Shown here: positions 45,426 to 54,059 of the stretch, piece by piece | How the letters are laid out: each line of letters starts with the position of its first letter | Numbering within the stretch: the stretch's first letter is position 1 | Source: JTS-RE37 sp963756115 | GTDB lineage: Bacteria > Bacteroidota > Bacteroidia > Flavobacteriales > Flavobacteriaceae | Length of the DNA stretch: 64,000 nt | Assembly: GCA_963756115.1 (NCBI GenBank) | Contig: CAVWMN010000010.1 | Location: forward strand, 930,001-994,000 | Reading direction: 5' to 3' | The notes under the pieces: generated by a model | Told to the model about the DNA's origin: nothing | Database searches by the model: none | Seen by the model: the letters and a program-made list of their open reading frames with translations, nothing else | Program-made: the position numbers and the translations under genes

Positions 45426-46157
45426 ATGCTGGCAATTATAAATAAGGAAGTCAGGTCATTTTTTACTACCCCTGTCGGTTATCTGGTATTGGGCCTTTTT
45501 TTAGTGATGAATGGCCTCTTTTTATGGGTTTTCAGGGGGCCCTTCAATATCCTGGACTTTGGTTTTGCGGATATGGGAAATTTTTTCCTGCTTTCCCCCT
45601 GGATTTTTCTTTTCCTGATACCCGCTATAACCATGCGGAGCTTTTCGGAAGAAAAGAAACAGGGAACTTTGGAGCTGCTCCTGATCAGGCCCATTTCCCT
45701 TTGGGAGACCGTACTTGGGAAATTCCTGGGGACAGCAATCCTGGCCATCATAGCCATTGCCCCTACCCTGCTCTATGTGGTCAGTATTTGGGAACTGGGT
45801 ACCCTGCCCGGTAACCTGGATACAGGATTGGTAACGGGCTCCTATTTCGGCCTCCTGTTCCTGGTAGCCTGTTATACGGCGATCGGATTGTTTGCTTCCA
45901 CCCTGACCGAAAACCAGATCGTGGCGTTCATAGGTGCCGTTGTGTTGTGTCTTATCTTTTACCACGGTTTTGATGCCCTTTCCACCCTGCTATCCGGGGG
46001 CAACAGCATTGTATTACTCCAGGGGATAGGGATGAAAGCGCACTATGAACGGATGGCAGCCGGGATCCTGGACACCCGGGACCTGCTTTATTTCTGCAGC
46101 ATTACCGTTCTTTTTCTATACCTGTCCGTTTGGCAGATCAACCATCCCCGAAGCTGA
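45426..46157 (+). CDS. gldF: gliding motility ABC transporter permease GldF
   Basis: A 243-residue ABC-2 type permease with six hydrophobic helices. The start MLAIINKEVRSFFTTPVGYL, the segment TMRSFSEEKKQGTLELLLIR and later PISLWETVLGKFLGTAILAI are hallmarks of GldF. Together with GldG and the separate ATPase GldA it forms a transporter needed for gliding in Flavobacterium johnsoniae. Its stop overlaps the gldG start (TGATG), so the two are translationally coupled. Confidence 0.95.
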   Translation: MLAIINKEVRSFFTTPVGYLVLGLFLVMNGLFLWVFRGPFNILDFGFADMGNFFLLSPWIFLFLIPAITMRSFSEEKKQGTLELLLIRPISLWETVLGKFLGTAILAIIAIAPTLLYVVSIWELGTLPGNLDTGLVTGSYFGLLFLVACYTAIGLFASTLTENQIVAFIGAVVLCLIFYHGFDALSTLLSGGNSIVLLQGIGMKAHYERMAAGILDTRDLLYFCSITVLFLYLSVWQINHPRS

Positions 46158-47824
46158 TGAACAACCCGAAATACAGATCGGCAGTCCTGGTAATAGCGGG
46201 AATTATCCTGCTTAATGTCCTGGCAGGCTTTATACATGCCCGCTTCGACCTTACTGAGGATGAGCGGTATACCCTGTCAGCAGAAGCGTTGCATACGGTT
46301 TCAGAGTTTAATGGCCCCGTGATCATAGATGTCCTGCTCCAGGGCGACCTGCCAGCGGAGTTTGTTAAAATAAAACAGGAAACCGCCCGTTTACTGGAAC
46401 AGTTCGCAGCAGAGAACCCGCTTATCAAATATAGCTTTGTTGACCCCCTGGAGGAAGGGTCAGACAGGGAGGCCGTAATGGCACAGCTACAGTCTTTAGG
46501 GCTTACCCCCGCTAACATAACCATTGAGGACAAAGGGAAAGTATCCCAGGAATTGCTCTATCCCTGGGCAATGGTCAATTACAACAACAAAACGGTACGG
46601 GTACCGCTCTTAAAGAACAAACTGGGCGCCAGCACGGAAGAACGCGTAAACAATTCGGTTCAGAGCCTGGAGTATGCCTTTGCTGATGCATTCACCAAAC
46701 TGAAAATACGGGAAAAGAAACAGGTTGCCATCATCAAGGGTAACGGGGAACTGCCGGATATTGAGATGGCTGATTTCCTTACCACCATCCGGGACTATTA
46801 TAACATAGGGGCTATAACCCTCGATTCAGTTGCGGGGAACGCCCAGAAAGTGTTTGATCAATTAAAGCAATTTGACCTCGCCGTGATAGCAAAACCTACA
46901 GAAGCATTCACGGAACCTGAAAAATATGTCCTGGACCAGTTCCTCGTAAACGGGGGGAAGTCGATCTGGCTTATAGACGCGGTTAACATTGAACTGGACA
47001 GCCTGTTGAACGACAAAGGGAGCGCAATGGCACTGCCCCGCGACCTCCACCTCAGCGACCTGCTTTTTACGTATGGGGTACGCGTAAACCCGGTACTGGT
47101 AAACGACCTTTATTTTACGCAGATCATCACGGCGGCAGGGGAAGGCGCCAGTGCTACCTACAACCCCATTCCATGGTATTACAACCCCATGGTATTTTCA
47201 GGGAACGACCATCCGATCAACAACAACCTGGAAGCAATCCGCCTGCAGTTTGCGAATACGCTGGATACCCTGCCGAACAGCTATAAAAAAATCATCCTCT
47301 ATTCCAGCTCACCGCTGTCCAAAACAGAAGGGACCCCACGGGAGATACGCCTGGATATCGCCAGTACCCCGCCGGACAAGGATAGCTATATCCCTGGTAA
47401 CCTGCCGCTTGCTGTTTTGGTTGAGGGTGCCTTTTCCTCTGCATACACCAACCGTGTGAAACCGGTTGCCCTCACCGGGGCCCGGGATTCCGGGCCAGCG
47501 AATAGTATGCTGGTGGTTGCAGACGGGGACGTCATCAGGAACCAGCTCAGAAATGGCAGGCCGCTGGAACTTGGGTATGACAAATGGACCAATAATTTTT
47601 ATGGGAACAAGGAATTCCTCCTGAATAGCATCAATTATATGCTGGACGACACGGGACTTATAAACATTCGGAATAAGTCCGTTGCGATCCCGATGATGGA
47701 TGCACAGAAGATTGCGGATCAAAAAACAAAATGGCAACTGATTAACATTGGGGTCCCGGTGCTGTTTATGGTACTATTTGGCTTCGCATTTAATTTCATG
47801 CGAAGGAATAAGTACAGTTCCTGA
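46157..47824 (+). CDS. gldG: gliding motility-associated ABC transporter substrate-binding protein GldG
   Basis: A 555-residue protein. The ATG at 46157 overlaps the gldF stop; an in-frame TTG at 46130 would lie inside gldF and is rejected. Residues 10-30 are a membrane helix (VLVIAGIILLNVLAGFI). DLTEDERYTLSAEALHTVSE opens the ABC-type auxiliary domain, and KQVAIIKGNGELPDIEMADF and IWLIDAVNIELDSLLNDKGS follow. A final helix, VPVLFMVLFGFAFNF, anchors the C-terminus. This is the standard GldG layout and location. Confidence 0.95.
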   Translation: MNNPKYRSAVLVIAGIILLNVLAGFIHARFDLTEDERYTLSAEALHTVSEFNGPVIIDVLLQGDLPAEFVKIKQETARLLEQFAAENPLIKYSFVDPLEEGSDREAVMAQLQSLGLTPANITIEDKGKVSQELLYPWAMVNYNNKTVRVPLLKNKLGASTEERVNNSVQSLEYAFADAFTKLKIREKKQVAIIKGNGELPDIEMADFLTTIRDYYNIGAITLDSVAGNAQKVFDQLKQFDLAVIAKPTEAFTEPEKYVLDQFLVNGGKSIWLIDAVNIELDSLLNDKGSAMALPRDLHLSDLLFTYGVRVNPVLVNDLYFTQIITAAGEGASATYNPIPWYYNPMVFSGNDHPINNNLEAIRLQFANTLDTLPNSYKKIILYSSSPLSKTEGTPREIRLDIASTPPDKDSYIPGNLPLAVLVEGAFSSAYTNRVKPVALTGARDSGPANSMLVVADGDVIRNQLRNGRPLELGYDKWTNNFYGNKEFLLNSINYMLDDTGLINIRNKSVAIPMMDAQKIADQKTKWQLINIGVPVLFMVLFGFAFNFMRRNKYSS

Positions 47825-47835
47825 GTGTTGATAAG

Positions 47836-47871
47836 TTTGTTTTATTCAAAAGTACTTTTAGGATATATTTG
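47836..47871 (+). promoter_or_regulatory. probable dnaN promoter
   Basis: A perfect TATATTTG at 47864-47871 with TTTG at 47836-47839 (24-base gap, a little long). An overlapping alternative is TTG at 47828-47830, 22 bases, TACTTTTA at 47853-47860. Either gives a leader of 65-80 bases before the dnaN ATG. Confidence 0.45.
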
Positions 47872-47945
47872 TTTTATTGCAAAAAGCTATGTAAATAAGA
47901 GATAAAGCCCTGAATATGGGCTTCTCCTAACAAGAAGAATTCTTA

Positions 47946-49064
47946 ATGAAATTTATAGTATCAAGTACCTATTTATTAAAACAGCTCCAGGTTCTGGGTG
48001 GGGTCATCAACAACAGCAACACACTCCCGATCCTGGATAATTTTTTGTTCGACCTGGAGAAAAACAAACTCACCGTATCAGCCTCAGACCTGGAAACCAC
48101 CATGAGTTCCGTGCTGCAGGTAGACTCCGATAATGAGGGAACCATAGCCGTTCCTGCCCGACTATTGCTGGAGACATTAAAAACCTTCCCGGAGCAGCCT
48201 CTGACATTTGTTGTGGAGGATAATAATACGGTGGAGATCAGTTCCAACCACGGAAAATATGCACTTGCCTATGCAGATGGGGCAGAGTTCCCCAAGGCCG
48301 TGGAATTGGCCAACCCCAGTTCAACCACCCTGATGGGCGATATCCTGGCGACCGCCATCAACAAAACGATTTTTGCTGCCGGAAATGATGATCTCAGGCC
48401 AGTAATGAGTGGCGTGTTCTTCCAGTTCTCCCCTGAAAACCTGACGTTCGTAGCAACCGATGCACATAAATTGGTCAAATACAAGCGAACAGACGTAACC
48501 GCCTCCCAGGTGGCTGAATTTATCATGCCCAAAAAGCCGCTGAACCTGTTAAAAGGGATCTTGACCGGGAGTGAAGAAGATGTCACCATTGATTACAATG
48601 ACAGCAATGCGAAATTCACTTTTGAGAAAACAGAACTGATCTGCCGGCTTATTGATGGGAAATATCCCAATTATGAAGCGGTAATCCCTAAGGAGAACCC
48701 CAACAAACTTACGATAGCCCGGAACCAGATCCTAAGTTCTGTCCGGCGCGTATCGATCTTTTCGAATAAGACAACCCATCAGATCCGACTAAAAATTGCA
48801 GGGGCTGAACTCAATATCTCGGCAGAGGATATCGATTACAGCAACCGGGCCGAAGAACGACTTACCTGCTCTTATAAAGGTGATGATATGCAGATAGGGT
48901 TCAATTCCAGGTTCCTGATAGAAATGTTGGGAAACCTGAATTCGGACGAAGTGTCACTGGAAATGAGCCTGCCTAACCGCGCCGGGATCCTTACGCCCAT
49001 CGACGGGCTTGATGAAGGTGAAAACGTCACCATGCTCGTTATGCCGGTAATGCTCAATAACTAA
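47946..49064 (+). CDS. dnaN: DNA polymerase III sliding clamp (beta subunit)
   Basis: A 372-residue protein of three clamp domains. It opens FIVSSTYLLKQLQVLGGVIN, continues with LEKNKLTVSASDLETTMSSV and FAAGNDDLRPVMSGVFFQFS, then KRTDVTASQVAEFIMPKKPL, and ends MLVMPVMLNN with the usual final M-P-x(n) motif. The clamp encircles DNA and tethers the replicative polymerase. The position directly after gldF-gldG is the usual Flavobacteriaceae arrangement. A strong terminator follows. Confidence 0.98.
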   Translation: MKFIVSSTYLLKQLQVLGGVINNSNTLPILDNFLFDLEKNKLTVSASDLETTMSSVLQVDSDNEGTIAVPARLLLETLKTFPEQPLTFVVEDNNTVEISSNHGKYALAYADGAEFPKAVELANPSSTTLMGDILATAINKTIFAAGNDDLRPVMSGVFFQFSPENLTFVATDAHKLVKYKRTDVTASQVAEFIMPKKPLNLLKGILTGSEEDVTIDYNDSNAKFTFEKTELICRLIDGKYPNYEAVIPKENPNKLTIARNQILSSVRRVSIFSNKTTHQIRLKIAGAELNISAEDIDYSNRAEERLTCSYKGDDMQIGFNSRFLIEMLGNLNSDEVSLEMSLPNRAGILTPIDGLDEGENVTMLVMPVMLNN

Positions 49065-49085
49065 GCTGATAGTAAAATATAAGTA

Positions 49086-49119
49086 AACATCCGGCTCCCA
49101 AAGAAGCCGGATGTTTTTT
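49086..49119. terminator. Rho-independent terminator after dnaN
   Basis: An 11-bp perfect stem, AACATCCGGCT (49086-49096) against AGCCGGATGTT (49105-49115), with an eight-base loop and a T-run at 49114-49119. It lies 21 bases after dnaN and may also stop transcription of the convergent DUF4870 gene. Confidence 0.85.
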
Positions 49120-49124
49120 ATTAT

Positions 49125-49487
49125 TTAGGATATGAACCGTATGGTGAGTATATAATTGGGAGCTTCCCCGTTCGCCGCCCTGATGGCATTCACAATAGGG
49201 ATGACAAAACCAATCACGGCAACGCCAATGAGGGTTAGTATACCCAGTCCCAGCAGCAATATTGCAGGGATACTAAGAATGCAATACAACAGCAGGCTGA
49301 GCTGGAAATTAACAATGGCCTTCCCGTGTTCATTCATTTCTTCCACGGAATCCCGTGTGGCCAGCCAGATGATCAGCGGGGTGATCAGCCCGCCAAAGCC
49401 GATGATATAACTCAGCAACTGGCTCAGGTGCGTGAGGACCAGCAACTGCCGGTCTGTTCGAAGTGTGGTTTGATTGATGACTTCCAT
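49125..49487 (-). CDS. DUF4870 domain-containing membrane protein
   Basis: A 120-residue inner-membrane protein with three or four helices: LSQLLSYIIGFGGLITPLII, then SLLLYCILSIPAILLLGLGI and TLIGVAVIGFVIPIVNAIRA. DSVEEMNEHGKAIVNFQLSL between helices is the conserved DUF4870 signature (often annotated as Tic20-like). The function is unknown. Convergent with dnaN. Confidence 0.9.
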   Translation of the reverse strand: MEVINQTTLRTDRQLLVLTHLSQLLSYIIGFGGLITPLIIWLATRDSVEEMNEHGKAIVNFQLSLLLYCILSIPAILLLGLGILTLIGVAVIGFVIPIVNAIRAANGEAPNYILTIRFIS

Positions 49488-49570
49488 TTTTATCGATTTA
49501 AGGATTGATACCTATAGGTAGTAAGTTTTACCTAAATGTTACAGTACATTACTTAAAATCGGGTCTGGCG

Positions 49571-50011
49571 TCATTGTTTCCGGATCAGTTTCCTGAGTTT
49601 ATCTTCATCCTTTGTAATGTTTTTCTGCAATTTGGCGATTTTGTCGTTCAGCTTTTGGATGTCTACAGGCGAAAGCTTCCCCTTAGCCTGATCCTTTACC
49701 AGTTGCTTTTCCAATTTGTCAATTTTGCGCTTGTCCTTATCAATGGAGCGTTGCGTTTTGGAAATATCAGAAGCCAGTCTCTTTTGTTGCTTTACTTCTT
49801 TGGCCAGATTTTTAAGTTCCTTTTCCCTCTTTTTGTTTTCCCGTTCTACCTTTTTCGCTTCCCGGGCTTTCTCCTCCACTATGCGCTGGACGTCCCTCGC
49901 TTCTTTTTCCTTCAGGGCAACGGAGTCAGCGGCCGAAACCGTATCCTGCCCGTAGAAGGGGACTATGCCTGTAAAAAGCAACAATATTCCTATTATAATT
50001 ATGCGTTTCAT
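49571..50011 (-). CDS. exported lysine/glutamate-rich coiled-coil protein
   Basis: A 146-residue protein with a signal peptide (IIIIGILLLFTGIVPFYGQ) and a mature part that is almost entirely charged helix. Stretches such as VERENKKREKELKNLAKEVK and LEKQLVKDQAKGKLSPVDIQ have hydrophobic residues at heptad spacing and very few aromatic residues, so a long coiled coil in the periplasm is likely. No enzymatic motif is seen. Similar orphan coiled-coil proteins are common in Flavobacteria. Divergent from mnmE, with which it shares a 134-base intergenic region. Confidence 0.72.
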   Translation of the reverse strand: MKRIIIIGILLLFTGIVPFYGQDTVSAADSVALKEKEARDVQRIVEEKAREAKKVERENKKREKELKNLAKEVKQQKRLASDISKTQRSIDKDKRKIDKLEKQLVKDQAKGKLSPVDIQKLNDKIAKLQKNITKDEDKLRKLIRKQ

Positions 50012-50122
50012 ATCAGTTCGATTTATACTTGTGTTTCAAGTTCTATTAAGATAAGCAATTCCCCACTCCTTTTTACAATTTTTTGATACCATCTGACAAT
50101 TCCGCAATAAACGGCTTTTACC

Positions 50123-50130
50123 TACTTTTG
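50123..50130 (+). promoter_or_regulatory. candidate -7 box upstream of mnmE
   Basis: A perfect TACTTTTG box ends 15 bases before the mnmE ATG at 50146. No TTG is found at the expected 17-23 base distance upstream, so it is only a candidate. Confidence 0.3.
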
Positions 50131-50145
50131 CAGCAAAACAGGGCC

Positions 50146-51561
50146 ATGATCCCCAATGATACCATTATTGCTTTGGCGACCCCCTCCGGTGTGGGGGCAA
50201 TAGCTGTTATCCGCATTTCCGGAAAGGATGCCATTCCCCTGGTTTCAGGGGTTTTCCGTTCTGTGAGCGGCAAAAATCTACGGCTTCAGAAAAGCCACAC
50301 CATCCACCTCGGGTTTATAGAGGACGGCACCCACAGCCTGGATAAGGTGCTGGTATCCCTCTTTAAAAACCCCAATTCCTATACGGGCGAAGACGTGGTG
50401 GAAATATCCTGCCATGGATCCACTTATATACAGCAGCAGATTATCCAGTTATTTTTGAGGAAAGGCTGCCGGATGGCGACGGCAGGTGAATTTACGCTCA
50501 GGGCCTTTTTAAACGGGAAGCTTGATCTGAGTCAGGCTGAAGCCGTTGCCGACCTTATTGCCAGTGATAATGAGGCTTCCCATCAGGTGGCAATGCAGCA
50601 GATGCGGGGTGGTTTCAGCAACGAGATCAAAAAACTGCGGGAAGAACTGTTGAATTTTGCGTCGCTTATCGAGTTGGAACTCGACTTTGCAGAGGAGGAT
50701 GTTCAGTTTGCAGACCGGGCCCAATTCCGGGCCTTGCTTGAAAAGATCAGGGAGGTACTGAAACGGCTCATAGATTCCTTCGCCATTGGCAATGTCATCA
50801 AAAACGGCGTACCCATTGCGATCGTGGGGAACCCCAATGTGGGGAAATCGACCCTGCTGAATACGCTGTTGAATGAAGAAAGGGCCATCGTTTCCGAAAT
50901 AGCAGGGACCACGAGGGATTCCATCGAAGATGAAATGAACATAGGGGGTATCGGCTTCCGGTTTATCGACACCGCCGGGATCCGGGATACGGTGGATACC
51001 ATAGAACGCATCGGCATACAGCGGACCTTTGAGAAAATAGCCCAGGCGCAGGTCGTGGTTTATTTGATAGACGCCACCGCTATGGCATCCGAAAAGGGCA
51101 TCCTCCCCGCCTCCATGGTCGCAGAGATCGGGAAGATACGGGAGGCGCATCCAGGGAAACCGCTGATCGCTGTAGTCAATAAAACGGACCTTGCAGACCT
51201 AAAGACCTTGTCTGCCATCGGGGAACGGCTCTCCGGGATAGCCGGGATTGCGGTGCAAATGCTATCGGCCAAAAAAGGCACCGGGGTGGAAGAACTTAAG
51301 GAAAAGTTGCTGGCGCTGGTGCACAGCGGCGCGCTGAGCAGGAACGAAACCATCGTGACCAACAGCCGGCATTACGATGCCCTGCTCAAAGCCCTGGAAG
51401 AAATACAGAAGGTGCAGGAGGGAATGGAGGCCGGGGTTTCCGGCGACCTGTTGAGCATTGACATTCGGCAGGCACTCTACCATTTCGGGGAGATCACCGG
51501 GGAGATCACCTCCGATGACCTGCTGGGGAATATATTCGCGAATTTTTGTATTGGGAAATAA
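50146..51561 (+). CDS. mnmE: tRNA uridine-5-carboxymethylaminomethyl modification GTPase MnmE
   Basis: A 471-residue GTPase that works with MnmG to modify the wobble uridine of several tRNAs. The N-terminal folate-binding domain starts NDTIIALATPSGVGAIAVIR; the helical domain includes LSQAEAVADLIASDNEASHQ; the G domain has G1 IVGNPNVGKSTLLNTLLNEE (from about residue 227), the DTAG motif in FRFIDTAGIRDTVDTIERIG, and NKTD. The C-terminus is FCIGK, the conserved cysteine motif. The frame is open to 50083, but ATG 50146 begins the family N-terminus. The 3' end of this gene is a known integration site in other bacteria (SGI1), and an integrase relic follows here. Confidence 0.97.
   Translation: MIPNDTIIALATPSGVGAIAVIRISGKDAIPLVSGVFRSVSGKNLRLQKSHTIHLGFIEDGTHSLDKVLVSLFKNPNSYTGEDVVEISCHGSTYIQQQIIQLFLRKGCRMATAGEFTLRAFLNGKLDLSQAEAVADLIASDNEASHQVAMQQMRGGFSNEIKKLREELLNFASLIELELDFAEEDVQFADRAQFRALLEKIREVLKRLIDSFAIGNVIKNGVPIAIVGNPNVGKSTLLNTLLNEERAIVSEIAGTTRDSIEDEMNIGGIGFRFIDTAGIRDTVDTIERIGIQRTFEKIAQAQVVVYLIDATAMASEKGILPASMVAEIGKIREAHPGKPLIAVVNKTDLADLKTLSAIGERLSGIAGIAVQMLSAKKGTGVEELKEKLLALVHSGALSRNETIVTNSRHYDALLKALEEIQKVQEGMEAGVSGDLLSIDIRQALYHFGEITGEITSDDLLGNIFANFCIGK
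51542..51561 (+). repeat. mnmE 3' end, candidate left attachment site
   Basis: The last 20 bases of mnmE (ATTTTTGTATTGGGAAATAA) recur with small indels at 58192-58213. They are directly followed by the integrase relic, the position expected for an attachment site used by an mnmE-specific integrase. Confidence 0.4.
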
Positions 51562-51690
51562 ATTCCAATTTCATTTGGTTTCATTAGCATTCAAATAGTT
51601 ACAAATCAGATACTTGTTAATAATTTTTAAATTTTTGATTTCTCTTATTTGTAAGATTTTGTACTTTTTTTTCTCTCATTTGTACCTCAA

Positions 51691-52137
51691 ATGAAAATCC
51701 ATCTCAGCAAGAAAAAATGAAAAGTGGAAAGACTAGCCTTTACATAGAATAATATAAAGGCCATTCAACCACATCTGGGGGAAAAAACAAGATTCTACGA
51801 GATTTTGAATACTTGGAATTCTATTTGACTACCGAACCCGAAACACCTGCTGAGAGTAAAAAGAATAAGGAAAATCTAGAGTTAGCAGAACAGATTCTTA
51901 CTATTCGAAAAGCTGAAGTTTATCAAGGCAAAGATTACATTCGTTCGATGGTGCATGCACGCCGGAATCAGTAAGCATATCACCTTTCATTATGCAAGGC
52001 ATACCAATGCCGTTTTATTGTTGGAGAATGGAGCGGATATTTATACCGTATCAAAGTGTCTCGGACATCGGGAAATATGAACCACGGAAATCTATGCTAA
52101 AATCATCGATAAAAAATTAAGGAAGCTGCGTACTTAA
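51691..52137 (+). pseudogene. tyrosine recombinase (phage/ICE integrase) relic with internal deletion
   Basis: Three reading frames give one Bacteroidota-type integrase. MKIHLSKKK shifts by one base in an A-run to MKSGKTSLYIE, is stopped by TAA, then continues with KNKILRDFEYLEFYLTTEPE and LAEQILTIRKAEVYQGKDYI: the arm-binding N-terminus. It then jumps straight to HAGISKHITFHYARHTNAVL, ENGADIYTVSKCLGHREI, a TGA, and TTEIYAKIIDKKLRKL, the catalytic C-terminus with HxxR, the GH motif and the tyrosine nucleophile. The core-binding domain and the first catalytic arginine (roughly 250 residues) are missing. The gene is dead. Confidence 0.85.
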
Positions 52138-53087
52138 TTCCCAAGTTAAATCTGAATATTGTCTGAGGGAATATTTAAATGCCTCGATTAAATAATTCAG
52201 TGCTGCACGAAAAGGACAATTTACGAAACCATTAAAAGAGTCCGCGTTTGGTACGTTCATAAATATAACTGCAAAAGTTTGCAAATATTGGATTCCATAT
52301 TTTCTGTAATAAAACTTGGCTTTTGGTAAGTATTTGCCCAATTAATTCTGGACTATTATATTTTTACTCGTTCTTAAAACCCGCCCAGCTAAGATCTAAC
52401 ATACCAGTTTACAAGATTTCCGTTAATGGCCGCCATATTTCAGAAGGGCAATAGAATGACAACCTCCATTTCCGTGGATGCTGCAATCATGCCCGCAGAG
52501 AACAACAGTCCGTCACCCTTCAAAAAGGGAAGATAATTAAAGCAAGTAGAAGGTGCTTAGGGAGTTAATTTAGAAAGGTAGGACGAGTTTAGTAGCTATC
52601 AAAATGGCTTTCTTACAACCATACACAATTAACAACCATATACACATATTGCTTGGCAAGGCATCGAACAATAGCTTACTTTTAATGTATAGTTTTTATT
52701 GAACGAAGTAATAACTGGGTTGAATTGGGGTTTGTTAAAAAGTAATTGAAAACCTATTGTTCAAAAAACATCACTATTCTACCTTAATAAACTTAGGCCT
52801 AAGACGAAAATATAAGAGACTATAAATTTAAATAACTACAATCAACGAGGTTGTTTGGTTAGGCGGGCTTTCTTCTTTTAAAATGAGAAGATGCATTAAG
52901 CAATAGTGTCCTCCCTCTGGAATGACATAAAAATTAACCACTCCAAACGTCCCACTCTTAAGTTTAGACTTTCTATTATAACATTATTGTTGCTGAAGTA
53001 GATTAGCATAGGGTGAATCACACGATGCATTAATTCCCTTAAAATTGAAAGATGGTTCGATGTTGATGATTTTTAAAACAGCGGGTT
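52138..53087. other. AT-rich, gene-free DNA of the putative island
   Basis: 950 bases with visibly high A+T, no reading frame longer than a few dozen codons that resembles a protein, and no recognised repeat. It probably consists of eroded mobile-element sequence. It also contains the promoter region of the LuxR-type gene, but no -33/-7 pair could be assigned. Confidence 0.5.
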
Positions 53088-53801
53088 ATGAGTTCCGATA
53101 CTTCCTATATCAATGAAATTAAATACAACCGTAATTTCAAGTCGGGTCTGATTGAAAAAATTTCATACATCTGTCACGGCAAAAGTAATGTAATGATTAG
53201 TATTTTTGATACCCTGAAAGATCGGTTCATTTACTTTAGCGATTCTTTTGAAGAAAACCTTGGGTATTGCTGCAAGGAATTGTGTTTGGGAGGTTGGAAA
53301 GGTTGGTTCGAAAAGATTGACCCTTTGCAAGCGTCTGAAATAAAAAAGTCCATTACCTATTACAGAAAGGATTCACTGCTGCTCCGAAGGCAAAAACCGC
53401 TCCAGCTCGAATATCATATTAATGGTTTTTCGGGGGATTGGTTTCAATTGCGACATGAAATAATACCTTACCGGATCGAGGAAGAAATTATTCTTTTCAA
53501 TTTTTTATACGATACTACACAACACGAACTCGTAGGGCTTCTTTTTGGAAAACTTAAACCGTCACGTATATACAACAAACCTATTGAGGCAATCCACATT
53601 TCACAAAGGGAAAACGAGGTAATGCTACTAATTGCGGAAGGCCTATCCTCAAAACAAATTGCCGACCAACTCTTCATTAGCATGCAGACCGTACTTACAC
53701 ATCGAAAGCATCTGCTGGAAAAATTTGACGCATTAAACACCGCCCAACTAATAAACAAAGCAGCCGTCCTACAAAAATTAGACGAATTTAATGAGATGTA
53801 A
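53088..53801 (+). CDS. LuxR-type regulator with PAS-like N-terminus
   Basis: A 237-residue regulator. Residues 20-150 look like a PAS-type sensor: NVMISIFDTLKDRFIYFSDS, then FEENLGYCCKELCLGG and later EEIILFNFLYDTTQHE. Residues 172-230 form the LuxR/GerE helix-turn-helix, ISQRENEVMLLIAEGLSSKQ and IADQLFISMQTVLTHRKHLL. This layout is common among Bacteroidota stand-alone regulators. Codon use is more AT-rich than in the core genes. It is followed by a palindrome/terminator and then the metalloprotease gene 258 bases away, which it may regulate. Confidence 0.85.
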   Translation: MSSDTSYINEIKYNRNFKSGLIEKISYICHGKSNVMISIFDTLKDRFIYFSDSFEENLGYCCKELCLGGWKGWFEKIDPLQASEIKKSITYYRKDSLLLRRQKPLQLEYHINGFSGDWFQLRHEIIPYRIEEEIILFNFLYDTTQHELVGLLFGKLKPSRIYNKPIEAIHISQRENEVMLLIAEGLSSKQIADQLFISMQTVLTHRKHLLEKFDALNTAQLINKAAVLQKLDEFNEM

Positions 53802-53834
53802 AATCCCTAAAAATAGGGATTGTTGTCTTTTTTC
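53802..53834 (+). terminator. terminator or operator hairpin after the LuxR-type gene
   Basis: A perfect 8-bp inverted repeat, AATCCCTA (53802-53809) - AAAA - TAGGGATT (53814-53821), directly after the stop codon, with a T-run at 53829-53834. It fits a terminator. Confidence 0.6.
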
Positions 53835-53850
53835 GAAATTGTACCTTTAA
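53824..53850 (+). promoter_or_regulatory. candidate promoter upstream of the metalloprotease gene
   Basis: TTG at 53824-53826 (or 53821-53823), a 16- to 19-base gap and TACCTTTA at 53843-53850. It would give a leader of about 200 bases before the ATG at 54060. It partly overlaps the T-run of the preceding hairpin. Confidence 0.3.
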
Positions 53851-54059
53851 TACTACTAAATCGGCACTGACCCTATTACTTTTTGATTTTTACTTTCCCC
53901 TTTATCAATAATGTTATCGATAATGTTTACAGACAATAATCGGTACAGGCCAATTTTAAGTTTATAAAATTATGCGCGGCTCGAACGGTGTTGCATGTCA
54001 AGAGTTAAGTGTAATGACCGTAATAATAGCATGGATGGTATTAATTTAACAAAGTCAAT

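Noticed and set aside
46130..46156. TTG start that would extend gldG by nine residues into gldF
   Set aside because: The extension lies inside the gldF coding sequence, and the ATG overlapping the gldF stop is the usual coupled start.
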